Positions 28,139 to 37,573 of a stretch of 39,346 bases of DNA are shown piece by piece. The stretch spans positions 1-39,346 of the forward strand of contig NW_026516453.1 in assembly GCF_025602895.1 (NCBI RefSeq). Direction: 5' to 3'. The DNA is from Polychytrium aggregatum. Its lineage: Eukaryota > Chytridiomycota > Chytridiomycetes > Polychytriales. The notes under the pieces were generated by a model that saw only the letters and a list, made by a program, of their open reading frames with translations, was not told the origin of the DNA and did not search any database. Both the position numbers and the translations under genes were made by a program. How positions within the stretch are numbered: position 1 is the stretch's first letter; every line of letters starts with the position of its first letter.

Positions 28139-30955
28139 GTCTCCCGCGCCGGTCTCCGCGTTGTGCCTCCAGCTGTGATCCCGACCCACACCCGGCAGCG
28201 GGGTCCCAGCTGGACAACGATCGACTACATCTTTGTGTCGCATCGCCAGGCCAACAACGACCCGCTGCTGCAGGTCGACACTGCCGGTGCCTTCCGTGGC
28301 CAGTCCGACCACTTCCCCATCTGGGCGACTCTGCGGGTACAGCCAAAGTACTACCCAAAGGTCGACCAATGGCAGTGGAAGATCGCCCAGCTCGAGGATC
28401 CTGCCGTCCGCGCCCAGTACCTCTTGGCGCTGCTGGACGAGCGCGAACGCGGTCTGCAGCGCATCCAGGCTGCACTCCGGCCAATCTCAAGGGGATCGGT
28501 CATTCCGATCTCGGAGAGTGCGGCCCAGGACTGCATCGACCGCGCCTGGTCCATCATGATCGCCCTGATCACCACCGCTGCCGACTCCACCATCGGCAAG
28601 GCTTCCATCAAGACCGTCTGGAAGGACCCGGCCCTGATCCCCGAGATGCGGCAGCTTCGCGAGAGGCGCCGCGATCTCATCTACCAGCTCAAGTTGCCCG
28701 GGCTCTCCCTCCGCGTCGCCGAGGACAAGCGCGCCGAACTCCGCGCTGTCCGCAAACAAGAAAAGAACCTCATCGTCCAGTCCCGCCGAGCAGCCGAGAC
28801 CCTGGCCATGAACAAGCTGCACTCCCTCAACGCTTCCGAGGTCGCCAAGTCCCTGGCCGCCATGAAGAAGCGCAAGGAGCTCGACGACGCCTTCCACTTT
28901 GACAACTCGGACGAGGCCCTCGAGCGACTTGTGGTCCACTACGGCAAGGTCTCCTCGCACTCCCAGGACACCCCCGGTGCCGCCTTTGACCGGACCGTCG
29001 GCCCAAGACCCCTGGACACTGTTCCGCGCCTGCTCCCCGAGGACCGCTCCATTCCCCGATTGTCGTCGGACGAGGTGGCCGATGCCATCGTCAAGTCCCC
29101 CAAGCGCAAGTCTTCCGGCCCGGACAAGATCAAGGCCGAGATGCTGCACCCTGTCGCTCCCGTGGTCGCTCCCTGGCTCCGGGCCATCCTGCTGGCCGCC
29201 CTCAAGGCCTCCGTCGTCCCGACCGAGTGGAACACTGTCCTGATCCACCCGGTCTACAAGAACAAGGGTTCGATCCTCGATCCGGCCATGTACCGGCCCA
29301 TCGGGTTGACCCAGGTCCTCCGCAAGATCGCCGAGCGAGTCCTGCTGCCGTTCCTCACCCGCGAGATCGGCATCATGGACATTGCCCAGGGAGGCTTCCG
29401 CCCGGACCGAGGCACCCTCGACCAGGTGTACTCGCTCGACGCTCTTGTCCGCATGAACAAGATCCGCGACGACGAGTACAGCCTGGTCTTCCTCGACATC
29501 AAGGCCGCCTACGACACTGTCTGGCGGGAGCGCCTCTGGGACAAGATCGCCACCCGAGGTGCTGGTCCGGTCGCCGTCGGGGTCCTCAGGGCCATGTTCG
29601 ACCGCACTCTTGTCCGCGTCGCCAGCAAGGGCCGCACGTCGCAGCCTGTGTGGCTGCAGAAGGGTCTCATCCAAGGCTCGGTCCTGAGTCCCCTTCTGTT
29701 CAGTGCCCACATTGACGACCTGCCTGGACTGCTCCGAGCCGAGGACGGACTTGTGCTTGCCTCGAGTCGCCACCACCGTCTCCGGGTCAACTCGCTCTGG
29801 TTTGCCGATGACGGTGTCCTCATCTGTCCGGCTGGCCGCACCCAGGCCATGCTGGATATCTGCGAACGCCACAGCATCGACAACCGGTACCGCTTCTCGC
29901 CTCCCAAGTGCGAGGTGCTGTACTCGGCCTGCAACGTCGACCAGCTCCATCCCGCCAAGCTGTACGGCACCGAGCTGCCCAAGGTCCTCCAGTTCCGCTA
30001 CCTCGGTGTCATGGTCGACATTGACGGATTCCGCCCGGACCTCCAGTTCGACAAGCTCCTCCGCAAGGTCCACATGGTCACCGACACCGTGGTTGGACTC
30101 GGCATCACCCTCGGCAAGGTCTCGGCCAAGACCATCACCCAGGTCTACAAGACCTTTGTGCGGCCGACCCTCGAATACGGGATGGCCATGGACATCCCCG
30201 ACCCAGCTCTGCGCGACCGCCTCGACGACGCCCAGATGACGGCCCTCCGCACCATGTTCCGCGTCGGCCCCGGCACTCCCGTCGGTGCCATGCACCTCAA
30301 CTGCGGCCTTCCCAAGATGTCGGTCCGTGTCAAGATGCTGGCCCTGCAGAACTGGGCCCGCTGGGACGACCAAGTCTCTGACGGCGACAAGATGCTGTCG
30401 ATGATCCTGCGCAACAAGATCATTGCGCCCTACCACCCCGACCAGTTCCTCGGCCAAGGAGTCCGAGCCGATCCGCACTGGGCCATGGTGGTCCGCCGAC
30501 AAGAGGCCGACCACTCCCTCACGGCCACGGAGATCTACCGAGGCAAGACCCGACACCAGCCGCCGCCGCCCGGACCGCCCCGACCCCAGCCCGTCCCGAT
30601 CAAGACCCTCATCTTCGAGGACCACATGAAGAACGGCTTCGACCGCTCCAAGCAGCTCACCGCCGCCTGCACCCCGTCGACCAAGATGTCGGGACTCTGG
30701 GAGGCTCGCGGGTACCAAGGATCCATGATCATGCTCATGTTCATGGTCCGATGGCGACTCGGTGCTCTCCCAGGCCACTTCAGATTTGGCTACCGCAAGT
30801 GCAAGAACCTGGCTCGACACGGATCCGGGATCGACTTGACCAGGACCCACGCACAGCAGTGTGTGGATCCGCATCAAGTCCTGGTCCGCAAGGTCGCAGC
30901 CCTCAAGACGGCCCACCCGACTTGGGTGGAAAGTGGTATAGCCGGAGTGGGACCA
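28139..30955 (+). pseudogene. LINE ORF2, truncated and interrupted (copy T2)
   Basis: This is the reading frame from the equivalent of residue 177 through the RT domain to about residue 1115, where the Gypsy-1 LTR begins; it then reads ~34 codons into the LTR and stops near 31057. It lacks the N-terminal half of the endonuclease and the C-terminal tail. The remaining ORF2 tail codons lie from 37037 on, where a one-base deletion near 37240 shifts the frame (possibly a sequencing error). Confidence 0.92.
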
Positions 30956-31374
30956 TGTGATGACCAGCATCACAACGGACCAATGAGATTGTCCCGCATG
31001 CTCTCGCCCTCCGCACCAATCATGAGTCCCCACGTGTTTGTTTGCCCCCATGCATGAGCACGCGCCGTTGCCACCCGCGTCTACTGGTTTCCTGCCTCCC
31101 CCACCGCTCGGCACATGTCCCCGGGCTGTGCCAAGCCTCTCTCGCTTGCACACCAGCCACTCTCGCACCCCCTTCTCGCTTCTCTGTGATGCTCCACCCT
31201 TCTCGCCCACTTTTGCCCCTCGACCTTCTCCCGGTCTATAAATAGCCCTGCATGTCTGAGCCTATGTTGAACACCAGTTCGAACAAAACTTGTTCTTTGG
31301 TGTTCGGGGCTAAAAGCTAATAAAGCTCATACCAAGCACTTGGTCTTCGTCCTTGCGCTTGTTCACTCCTTACA
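30956..31374 (+). repeat. Gypsy-1 5' LTR with promoter
   Basis: This 419-bp LTR opens with the palindrome GTGATGACCAGCATCAC (30957-30973). TATAAATAG begins at 31237, the inferred transcript start is A31276, and AATAAA lies at 31319-31324. The start of R lies in nested inverted repeats: GAACACCA (31269) with TGGTGTTC (31298), and GAACAA (31281) with TTGTTC (31290). Confidence 0.95.
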
Positions 31375-31375
31375 C

Positions 31376-31387
31376 TTTGTTCGAACT
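31376..31387 (+). promoter_or_regulatory. Gypsy-1 primer-binding site for self-priming
   Basis: TTTGTTCGAACT, starting 1 nt after the 5' LTR, is the exact reverse complement of AGTTCGAACAAA at 31276-31287 in the LTR. That self-primer starts 39 nt after the first T of TATAAATAG, the same distance as in Gypsy-2. It fits Tf1-type self-priming by the RNA's 5' end, and the site lacks a tRNA-type TGG start. Confidence 0.88.
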
Positions 31388-31551
31388 CTCTTCTACTGAT
31401 ACCACCTGCTTGGTATCTTCCGCTCCTAGCCCCGCCCCTTTCCTAGTCCTGTCCGAACCTCAAGCACACTTGTGTCTGAGCCCTCTTCGCTCTCCTGTTC
31501 TTGAACCTCCTCGCTTTTTTTTTTTTTCCCAGTCCCAGTCCCAGTCCCGCC

Positions 31552-32529
31552 ATGGATCCTGCCCTCGTGGACCGCCTCCGTGCCTTGGAGGCCGAGCTCG
31601 CCGAGCTCCGGACAGCTCGCGATGCTCCTGCCGCTGGGTACAGCGTGCAGATGCCGGACCGTTACGACGGTAACCGGCAAGGGTTCCGGGCATTCGTAAA
31701 TCAGTGCAAACTGTATATACGAATGCAGCCCCACCGGTTCCCTGCTGACCCGATTAAGGTCGGATTCGTCATTAGTCTGCTCACTGGACCGGCTCTCCAG
31801 TGGGCGACTCCGATGCTTGAGATGGGTGATCCCCGACTCAACTCTTTTGGCGATTTCCTAGAACGCTTTTCCAAAGTGTTTGACGACCCTGATCGGGCCA
31901 GGACTGCCGAGTCAGTGATCACCACACTGTCTCAGGGCAACCGCCCGTGCGCAGTCTATGCATCCGAGTTCCTTCGTATTGCCGCCGATACGACTTGGAA
32001 CGACGGTGCAAAGATCTCGTTCTTCCGACTTGGCTTGTCGGATGATGTCAGAGACGAACTTTCGCGAGTTCGCCCTCTGCCACGAGATCTGGAGGAGTAC
32101 ATCGAGCTTTGTAACGAGCTCGATGCACGAATCCGCGAGCGCCGTCAAGAGCGCCGAAGCACGCCTGCCCGCTACCGGTCTTCCCAGTTCGCCTTTGGTT
32201 CCGCCTCCGCTGCCGTTCCCGCCATCGCTCCCGCGCCCGTCCTCGCTCCGCCGCACCCCTCCTACATTGTTTCCGAGCCCATGCAAGTGGACTCTGCCGT
32301 CTCTGGACCCCTGACCGCCGAGGAGAAACAACGCCGCCGCCGCTTTGGACTCTGCCTGTACTGTGGCAAGAAGGGCCACTTGGTACGAAACTGCCCCGTC
32401 AAGTTTGGATCTACCAGAGCTACCGGACCGCCCCCTGGACCTCCCGGCCCGAGGATCATCCGCACCATCGTTTACGAAGATGGAGAAGTGCAAGACTTCA
32501 GTTCGGGAAACGACCAGGCCCGGTTCTAA
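31552..32529 (+). CDS. gag: Gypsy-1 Gag
   Basis: This is a structural particle protein of 325 residues. ATG 31552 is chosen because it is the first ATG after the leader; the open frame upstream passes through a T-rich tract with no ATG. Residues ~4-25 form a short heptad-like helix (VDRLRALEAELAELRTARDA). Residues ~33-200 are a retrotransposon-Gag domain (ALQWATPMLE, FLERFSKVFDD). A Pro/Ala linker leads to a canonical CCHC knuckle, C268-x2-C271-x4-H276-x4-C281, which binds RNA. The stop is TAA 32527-32529. Pol follows in the -1 frame with overlap. The frame is undamaged. Confidence 0.95.
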   Translation: MDPALVDRLRALEAELAELRTARDAPAAGYSVQMPDRYDGNRQGFRAFVNQCKLYIRMQPHRFPADPIKVGFVISLLTGPALQWATPMLEMGDPRLNSFGDFLERFSKVFDDPDRARTAESVITTLSQGNRPCAVYASEFLRIAADTTWNDGAKISFFRLGLSDDVRDELSRVRPLPRDLEEYIELCNELDARIRERRQERRSTPARYRSSQFAFGSASAAVPAIAPAPVLAPPHPSYIVSEPMQVDSAVSGPLTAEEKQRRRRFGLCLYCGKKGHLVRNCPVKFGSTRATGPPPGPPGPRIIRTIVYEDGEVQDFSSGNDQARF

Positions 32530-32566
32530 GTGAAGGCCTTGAACCGGAGCCGTGCCCACCGCCTTC
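32505..32566 (+). promoter_or_regulatory. Gypsy-1 -1 frameshift signal: GGGAAAC plus pseudoknot
   Basis: The gag codons are TCG GGA AAC, making GGGAAAC (32505-32511) an in-phase X-XXY-YYZ heptamer, the same heptamer known from simian retrovirus gag-pro. An 8-nt spacer precedes stem 1, CCGGTTC (32520-32526) with GAACCGG (32541-32547). Loop bases GAAGGC (32532-32537) can pair with GCCTTC (32561-32566), giving an H-type pseudoknot. Slippage lands in the pol frame at 32511. The gag stop lies inside the structure. The left copy has the heptamer at 286-292. Confidence 0.85.
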
Positions 32567-35500
32567 CGAAAGTGAAGACATTGGTAAGGTGCCTTTGGTA
32601 AGTACTGGGGAAGCAGTGATGTGCGGACAGCTTCGCCTTGCCTCTGGACCGGCGGACACTCTCAGCTCTGGCATAGTACCCGTGGCACCTCTGGTGTCAC
32701 TGGGAACTGCACCTCATCCACAGGTGCAAATACCTGAGCTGTCCTGCCAACCCTCGGCAAAGTTAACTGTCTGTGCTAGCCGCAACCCTGGTGCCGAAGC
32801 TGGTACCGAACCAAAGTCTTGTGTTTCGTCTGTTCGTCGTTGCTCGTTGGTTGTTCCCGTCGCTGTTCGTCTTCCTTCTGGTGATTCTCTGTCGTGCGAA
32901 GGACTTGTCGATTCTGGTGCCTCTGGCAACTTTATCGACGAGGACTTTGTTGCTCGACACTCTGTCCCCACCTGCTCCAAGGCTTCGCCCTTGGCAGTGG
33001 AAGGCGTGGATGGTAAGCCGCTGTCGTCTGGCCCCATCCTCCGCGAGACTGCTCCACTCGAGGTGATTCTCGGGGACGTCTCGCAACGCCTTCGGTTCGA
33101 TGTGATCAGGTCTCCACATCAACCACTTATCCTTGGCTTTCCTTGGTTGCGCACCGCCGAGCCCAAGATTGTCTGGTCTCGCGGTCTTCTTTGTCTCCCT
33201 CCTTCTGTTGATTCCGACCCCTCTCCATGCACTACTTCTCTTTCGTCTTGCTCCACTTCCTCCAATGTCACTCCCCTTCTTGATGATTCCACTCCTTTGA
33301 TTGATCTAAGCTCCTCTCCTACGCTCCCACCTTCGTCTTCCCCTTCTTGTCTTGTTCCTCCCGAACCCCTTCGCTCTTCCCAAACCCCTTCTTCTGTTGT
33401 CAGTTCTCTTTCCCTCCTTGATGTACCTCCTCCTGTTGTTTGTTCTTCGGACATTGTTCAGAATAAAGTAACCGTCGAACATTATTCTGACCTTGTCCAC
33501 GCCCCTCCTCTCAGCTCGGACGCTCCTCTCCGCGTCTGCAGCATTGATTACCGCTCGATGCGCGAGTCTTTGGATGCATGCAGGCATGGAACGCAACCCC
33601 TGACCATCTTTCAGGTCCATGTCCTGCCCACTGACGAGCCGAGCACTGCGACTGTCGAAGTGCCTGCGGAGTACAAGGACTTCCTGTCTGTTTTCTCTAA
33701 ACAGGAAGCTGACTCCTTGCCTCCGCATCGCCCTTATGACTGCCCCATTGACTTGGAGCCGGGCAAGTCGCCAAAGTTCGGGCCTCTGTACTCACTGTCC
33801 GAGCCCGAACTTCACGCTCTGCGTGACTATCTCGACGAGAATCTTGCCAAGGGATTCGTTCGTCCTTCGTCGTCCCCAGCAGGCTCACCAATCCTCTTCG
33901 TCAAGAAGAAGGACGGCTCACTTCGTCTTTGCGTTGACTACCGCGCACTGAACGGTATCACGGTAAAGAACCGTTACCCTTTACCGCTGATCGGCGAGCT
34001 GCTGGACCGACTTCGAGGCGCGAAGGTGTTCACTAAGCTGGACCTTCGTGGAGCCTACAATCTGCTGCGCATCCGCTCCGGGGACGAGTGGAAGACAGCT
34101 TTCCGTACTCGATATGGGCACTTCGAGTACTTGGTGATGCCCTTTGGGCTCACCAACGCGCCAGCGACGTTCCAGCACTTCATCAACGACGTCCTGCGCA
34201 CCGAGTTGGACCAGTTCGCAATTGCGTATCTTGACGATATCTTGATCTACAGTGCTGATCCGTCGCAGCATGTAGAGCACGTCAAGCAGGTCCTCTCGAA
34301 GCTCCGAGCTGCAAAGCTGTATTGCAAGCTGGAGAAGTGCGAGTTCTCCAAAACCTCGGTCTCGTTCCTTGGTTTCATGGTCTCGCCCGAGGGCATCGGT
34401 ATGGAGCGATCCAAGCTCTCTGCGATCTTGGATTGGCCCATACCGCGCAACATCTCGGATCTTCGATCCTTTGTCGGGTTTGCGAACTTCTATCGACGCT
34501 TCATCGATGGATACGCAAAGATCGCGGGGCCCATGACTCGGCTCTTCCGGAAGACGCATGGCTTCCAGTGGTCCCGCGAAGCCGATAAAGCATTCAGATC
34601 CTTGAAGGATGCCTTCGTTTCGGAGCCCGTTCTGGTGCATCCGGACCCATCCAAGCCGTTCGTCGTAGAGTCAGATGCGTCGGACTTTGCGCTTGGATGC
34701 GTGCTCTCCCAGCGGGGTGCTGATGATCGCCTTCATCCTTGCTCGTTCCATTCGCGGACACTCTCGAATGCTGAACGTAACTACAGCATATACGAGAAAG
34801 AGCTGTTGGCGATCAAGGAGGCTTTCGAGGCGTGGCGACACTACCTCGAAGGCGCCCAGCATCCCGTTGCCGTTCTGACCGATCACAAGAACTTGGAGTA
34901 CCTGGCAACGGCTCGCATCCTAAACCAGCGTCATGCACGGTGGTCCCAGTTCTTGTCTCGGTTCGACATCCGCATCCAGTACCGTCCTGGTGCGAGGAAC
35001 GGCAAGGCCGATGCCCTGTCTCGTCGCTCGGACTACATCCCTTCGTCGGCCTCCGTGTCGAGGGATCCGCCTCTGCTTCTCGATCCTGCCGCGGTGATAC
35101 GCGTGCTCCGAAGCAGAGACGCCCGCTCTTCGGTTGCAAGTCGCAGTGACCCTGTGGATTTGCTGCAGCTCATAGCCGAAGAGCAGGCTCGGGATCCCGG
35201 TCTAGACAAATACCGTCGTGACCCGAAGTTCGTCTGGAATGGCCAGTACCTCACCTTCCAGAACAGGATTGTGGTCCCAGAGTCGTGCCGAGTTCCGGCG
35301 CTCAAGTCGTGCCATGACCCAGTCGCTGTGGGTCATCCAGGCATCCGACGGACTCTGGCTCTGGTATCGCGACAGTTTTGGTGGCAAACCTATCGGAAAG
35401 ATGTCAAAGAGTACGTCTCGACGTGCGACACCTGTGCACGCTCGAAAGCTCCGCGACACAAGCCGTTTGGGTTCCTGTTGCCACTCCAGACAGCCGATCG

Positions 35501-36611
35501 ACCCTGGGGGACACTGACCATGGACTTTATCACTGATCTGCCAAAGTCCAAGGGTCACACCTGCATCTTTGTGGTGGTATGCAGCCTCACAAAGATGGCA
35601 CACTTTATGTCCTGGCGTTCACTGCCGTCGGCGGAGGAGACTGCGTCACTGTTCCTCGACAATGTCTTTCGTCTCCATGGCCTCCCCGACACAGTGGTTT
35701 CAGACCGAGGAAGTCAGTTCACCTCTCGGTTCTGGAAGGCACTCTGCACGCAGCTCGGGATCCAAACCAGTCTGTCCACGGCCTTCCATCCCCAGACCGA
35801 TGGACAGACTGAGAGGGTCAACCAGGTCATCAACCAATACCTGCGCTGTTACACGTCGTATCAGCAAGATGACTGGGCCGAGCTGCTGCCGTTGGCCGAG
35901 TTCTCTTACAATAACCTCGAGAACTCGTCAACACATGCCTCGCCATTCTTGGCAACCTATGGGTTCCACCCAAGGTTCGAAGTCCCCGTTGTCGCTGGCG
36001 GCCCTGATGTTCCCTCTGCCACGGAGAGGGTTGAACATCTCCAGCGGAACCTGGCACTGTTGAAGGAGAATCTTGAGAAGGCAAAGTCTGACTACAAGCA
36101 CTTCTCAGATCTCCGGAGGTCCCAGGCTCCCGACTTGCGTCCGGGCGATCAAGTCTGGGTGCTGACTCGTAACATCAGCACCACTCGCCCAAGCAAGAAG
36201 CTGGATTACCAGAGGATTGGACCATTCACCATCCTCGAGGCCGTCGGGACATTGGCTTTCCGCCTGGACTTGCCAAAGGACATAAAGGTGCACCCGGTGT
36301 TCCATGTGTCTCTTCTTGAGCCCTACAAGAAGAACTCGCTTCCGGGTCGGGTGCAAGCGCCGCCCCCTGCGGTGGTCATCGATGGGAACTTGGAGTGGGA
36401 GGTCGAAGAGATCTTAGACTCCAAGTTCGTGCGCGGAAAGCTGCACTATCTCATCGATTGGAAAGGCTACCCGGTCACCGATCGAAGTTGGGAGCCCGCC
36501 GACATTGTCTTTGCCCCAACGGTGGCCGCGGAGTACCACCGACGCTACCCAGACAAGCCTGGCCCCAGGAGAACTCAAGATGGAACACGCCGTAGTTTAA
36601 GGAGGAGATAG
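32511..36611 (+). CDS. pol: Gypsy-1 Pol (protease-RT-RNase H-integrase-chromodomain)
   Basis: This is made as a Gag-Pol fusion by -1 frameshifting; the frame is open from before the gag stop and has no early ATG. Counting from GTG 32589, it has aspartic protease DSGA (108-111), RT with LDLRGAY and YLDD (547-550), RNase H ESDASDFALG (from 694), and an integrase HHCC finger (H909 to CDTC ~948). The integrase triad is D979-x59-D1039-x35-E1075, followed by GPF (IGPFTI) and a C-terminal chromodomain (~1268-1325: WEVEEILDSK...WKGYPVTDRSWEP). This order defines chromoviruses. The stop TAG (36609-36611) touches the LTR, so the polypurine run AAGGAGGAGA (36599-36608) that primes plus-strand synthesis is itself coding. 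No internal stop. Confidence 0.96.
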   Translation, partial: RPGPVLSEGLEPEPCPPPSESEDIGKVPLVSTGEAVMCGQLRLASGPADTLSSGIVPVAPLVSLGTAPHPQVQIPELSCQPSAKLTVCASRNPGAEAGTEPKSCVSSVRRCSLVVPVAVRLPSGDSLSCEGLVDSGASGNFIDEDFVARHSVPTCSKASPLAVEGVDGKPLSSGPILRETAPLEVILGDVSQRLRFDVIRSPHQPLILGFPWLRTAEPKIVWSRGLLCLPPSVDSDPSPCTTSLSSCSTSSNVTPLLDDSTPLIDLSSSPTLPPSSSPSCLVPPEPLRSSQTPSSVVSSLSLLDVPPPVVCSSDIVQNKVTVEHYSDLVHAPPLSSDAPLRVCSIDYRSMRESLDACRHGTQPLTIFQVHVLPTDEPSTATVEVPAEYKDFLSVFSKQEADSLPPHRPYDCPIDLEPGKSPKFGPLYSLSEPELHALRDYLDENLAKGFVRPSSSPAGSPILFVKKKDGSLRLCVDYRALNGITVKNRYPLPLIGELLDRLRGAKVFTKLDLRGAYNLLRIRSGDEWKTAFRTRYGHFEYLVMPFGLTNAPATFQHFINDVLRTELDQFAIAYLDDILIYSADPSQHVEHVKQVLSKLRAAKLYCKLEKCEFSKTSVSFLGFMVSPEGIGMERSKLSAILDWPIPRNISDLRSFVGFANFYRRFIDGYAKIAGPMTRLFRKTHGFQWSREADKAFRSLKDAFVSEPVLVHPDPSKPFVVESDASDFALGCVLSQRGADDRLHPCSFHSRTLSNAERNYSIYEKELLAIKEAFEAWRHYLEGAQHPVAVLTDHKNLEYLATARILNQRHARWSQFLSRFDIRIQYRPGARNGKADALSRRSDYIPSSASVSRDPPLLLDPAAVIRVLRSRDARSSVASRSDPVDLLQLIAEEQARDPGLDKYRRDPKFVWNGQYLTFQNRIVVPESCRVPALKSCHDPVAVGHPGIRRTLALVSRQFWWQTYRKDVKEYVSTCDTCARSKAPRHKPFGFLLPLQTADRPWGTLTMDFITDLPKSKGHTCIFVVVCSLTKMAHFMSWRSLPSAEETASLFLDNVFRLHGLPDTVVSDRGSQFTSRFWKALCTQLGIQTSLSTAFHPQTDGQTERVNQVINQYLRCYTSYQQDDWAELLPLAEFSYNNLENSSTHASPFLATYGFHPRFEVPVVAGGPDVPSATERVEHLQRNLALLKENLEKAKSDYKHFSDLRRSQAPDLRPGDQVWVLTRNISTTRPSKKLDYQRIGPFTILEAVGTLAFRLDLPKDIKVHPVFHVSLLEPYKKNSLPGRVQAPPPAVVIDGNLEWEVEEILDSKFVRGKLHYLIDWKGYPVTDRSWEPADIVFAPTVAAEYHRRYPDKPGPRRTQDGTRRSLRRR

Positions 36612-37031
36612 TGTGATGACCAGCATCACAACGGACCAATGAGATTGTCCCGCATGCTCTCGCCCTCCGCACCAATCATGAGTCCCCCACGTGTTTGTTT
36701 GCCCCCATGCATGAGCACGCGCCGTTGCCACCCGCGTCTACTGGTTTCCTGCCTCCCCCACCGCTCGGCACATGTCCCCGGGCTGTGCCAAGCCTCTCTC
36801 GCTTGCACACCAGCCACTCTCGCACCCCCTTCTCGCTTCTCTGTGATGCTCCACCCTTCTCGCCCACTTTTGCCCCTCGACCTTCTCCCGGTCTATAAAT
36901 AGCCCTGCATGTCTGAGCCTATGTTGAACACCAGTTCGAACAAAACTTGTTCTTTGGTGTTCGGGGCTAAAAGCTAATAAAGCTCATACCAAGCACTTGG
37001 TCTTCGTCCTTGCGCTTGTTCACTCCTTACA
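36612..37031 (+). repeat. Gypsy-1 3' LTR
   Basis: This is a 420-bp LTR, identical to the 5' LTR apart from one extra C near 36689. TATAAATAG is at 36894 and AATAAA lies about 80 nt further. GACCA follows directly as the right-hand target duplication. Confidence 0.96.
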
Positions 37032-37496
37032 GACCAGTGGACAAGCTGCTGGACCTGCTCAGTTTCGATCGCACTCCCCCTCGCAGTCGCACCCCTCCCG
37101 CACTTGGATCACTTGCTGCTCATGTACCCGCTCCCCGCACTGCCTTCCGAGCATTCGCACTTGGTGCACACCCAGCACCACCACCCACTCCCACACCCAG
37201 TGTAGTCCCACCCTTGCAGTCTCTCCCTGCACCCTCATCAAGCGTAGTATAGTGTCAGCACTTGTCATTCCTCCACCCCGACCCCCCCTCGATCCTGCTG
37301 TTCCCTTGTGGGAACTGCTCGAAAATGTGTTCACCCGCTTGGTCTCAGACCTTGTGGGCAGCTGAGGCAGCACTAGGCTGCAACAGGAGTAAATAGGCTT
37401 GCCTGTGTACTCAACGTGCCGGGGTACCAACCTGTTGGACCTGATGGCTTGTCTTCTTGAATAAAGTTGACTATAGTAACAAAAAAAAAAAAAAAA
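37032..37496 (+). mobile_element. 3' part of LINE T2 after Gypsy-1
   Basis: This holds the ORF2 C-terminal tail and 3' UTR with an A16 tail. It matches 4817-5282. One C is missing in CATCAAGCG near 37240 compared with every other copy, which shifts the end of ORF2. Confidence 0.93.
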
Positions 37497-37573
37497 CGTG
37501 CCGGGGTACCAACCTGTTGGACCTGATGGCTTGTCTTCTTAAATAAAGTTGACTATAGTAACCAAAAAAAAAA
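37497..37573 (+). repeat. 66-bp LINE 3'-end fragment plus short A tract
   Basis: This is the third copy of the fragment with the TTAAATAAAG variant. It ends GTAACC plus 10 A rather than GTAAC plus 12 A, again suggesting lower sequence quality here. It corresponds to 5283-5360. Confidence 0.92.

Larger units (their letters stand above)
30956..37031 (+). mobile_element. Gypsy-1, complete chromovirus LTR retrotransposon
   Basis: This is a 6076-bp element with LTRs of 419 and 420 bp (TGTGATG...TTACA) differing by one C in a homopolymer. The target duplication is GACCA (30951-30955 and 37032-37036), with empty sites in T1, L1 and L2. The order is LTR, self-priming PBS, gag, -1 frameshift signal, pol, polypurine run, LTR. 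All frames are open. Near-identical LTRs indicate a recent insertion. Confidence 0.97.
28137..37496 (+). mobile_element. LINE copy T2, 5'-truncated, split by Gypsy-1
   Basis: This is a LINE truncated at the same base as T1 (equivalent to 24779 of L2), interrupted at 30955/37032 by Gypsy-1, with the 3' end resuming at 37037 after the GACCA duplication. It has an A16 tail at 37481-37496. T1 without and T2 with Gypsy-1 means the LTR element arrived after the T1/T2 duplication. Confidence 0.95.

Noticed and set aside
31376..31387. tRNA-primed PBS
   Set aside because: The sequence next to the LTR does not begin with TGG and instead matches the LTR's own transcript start perfectly over 12 nt.
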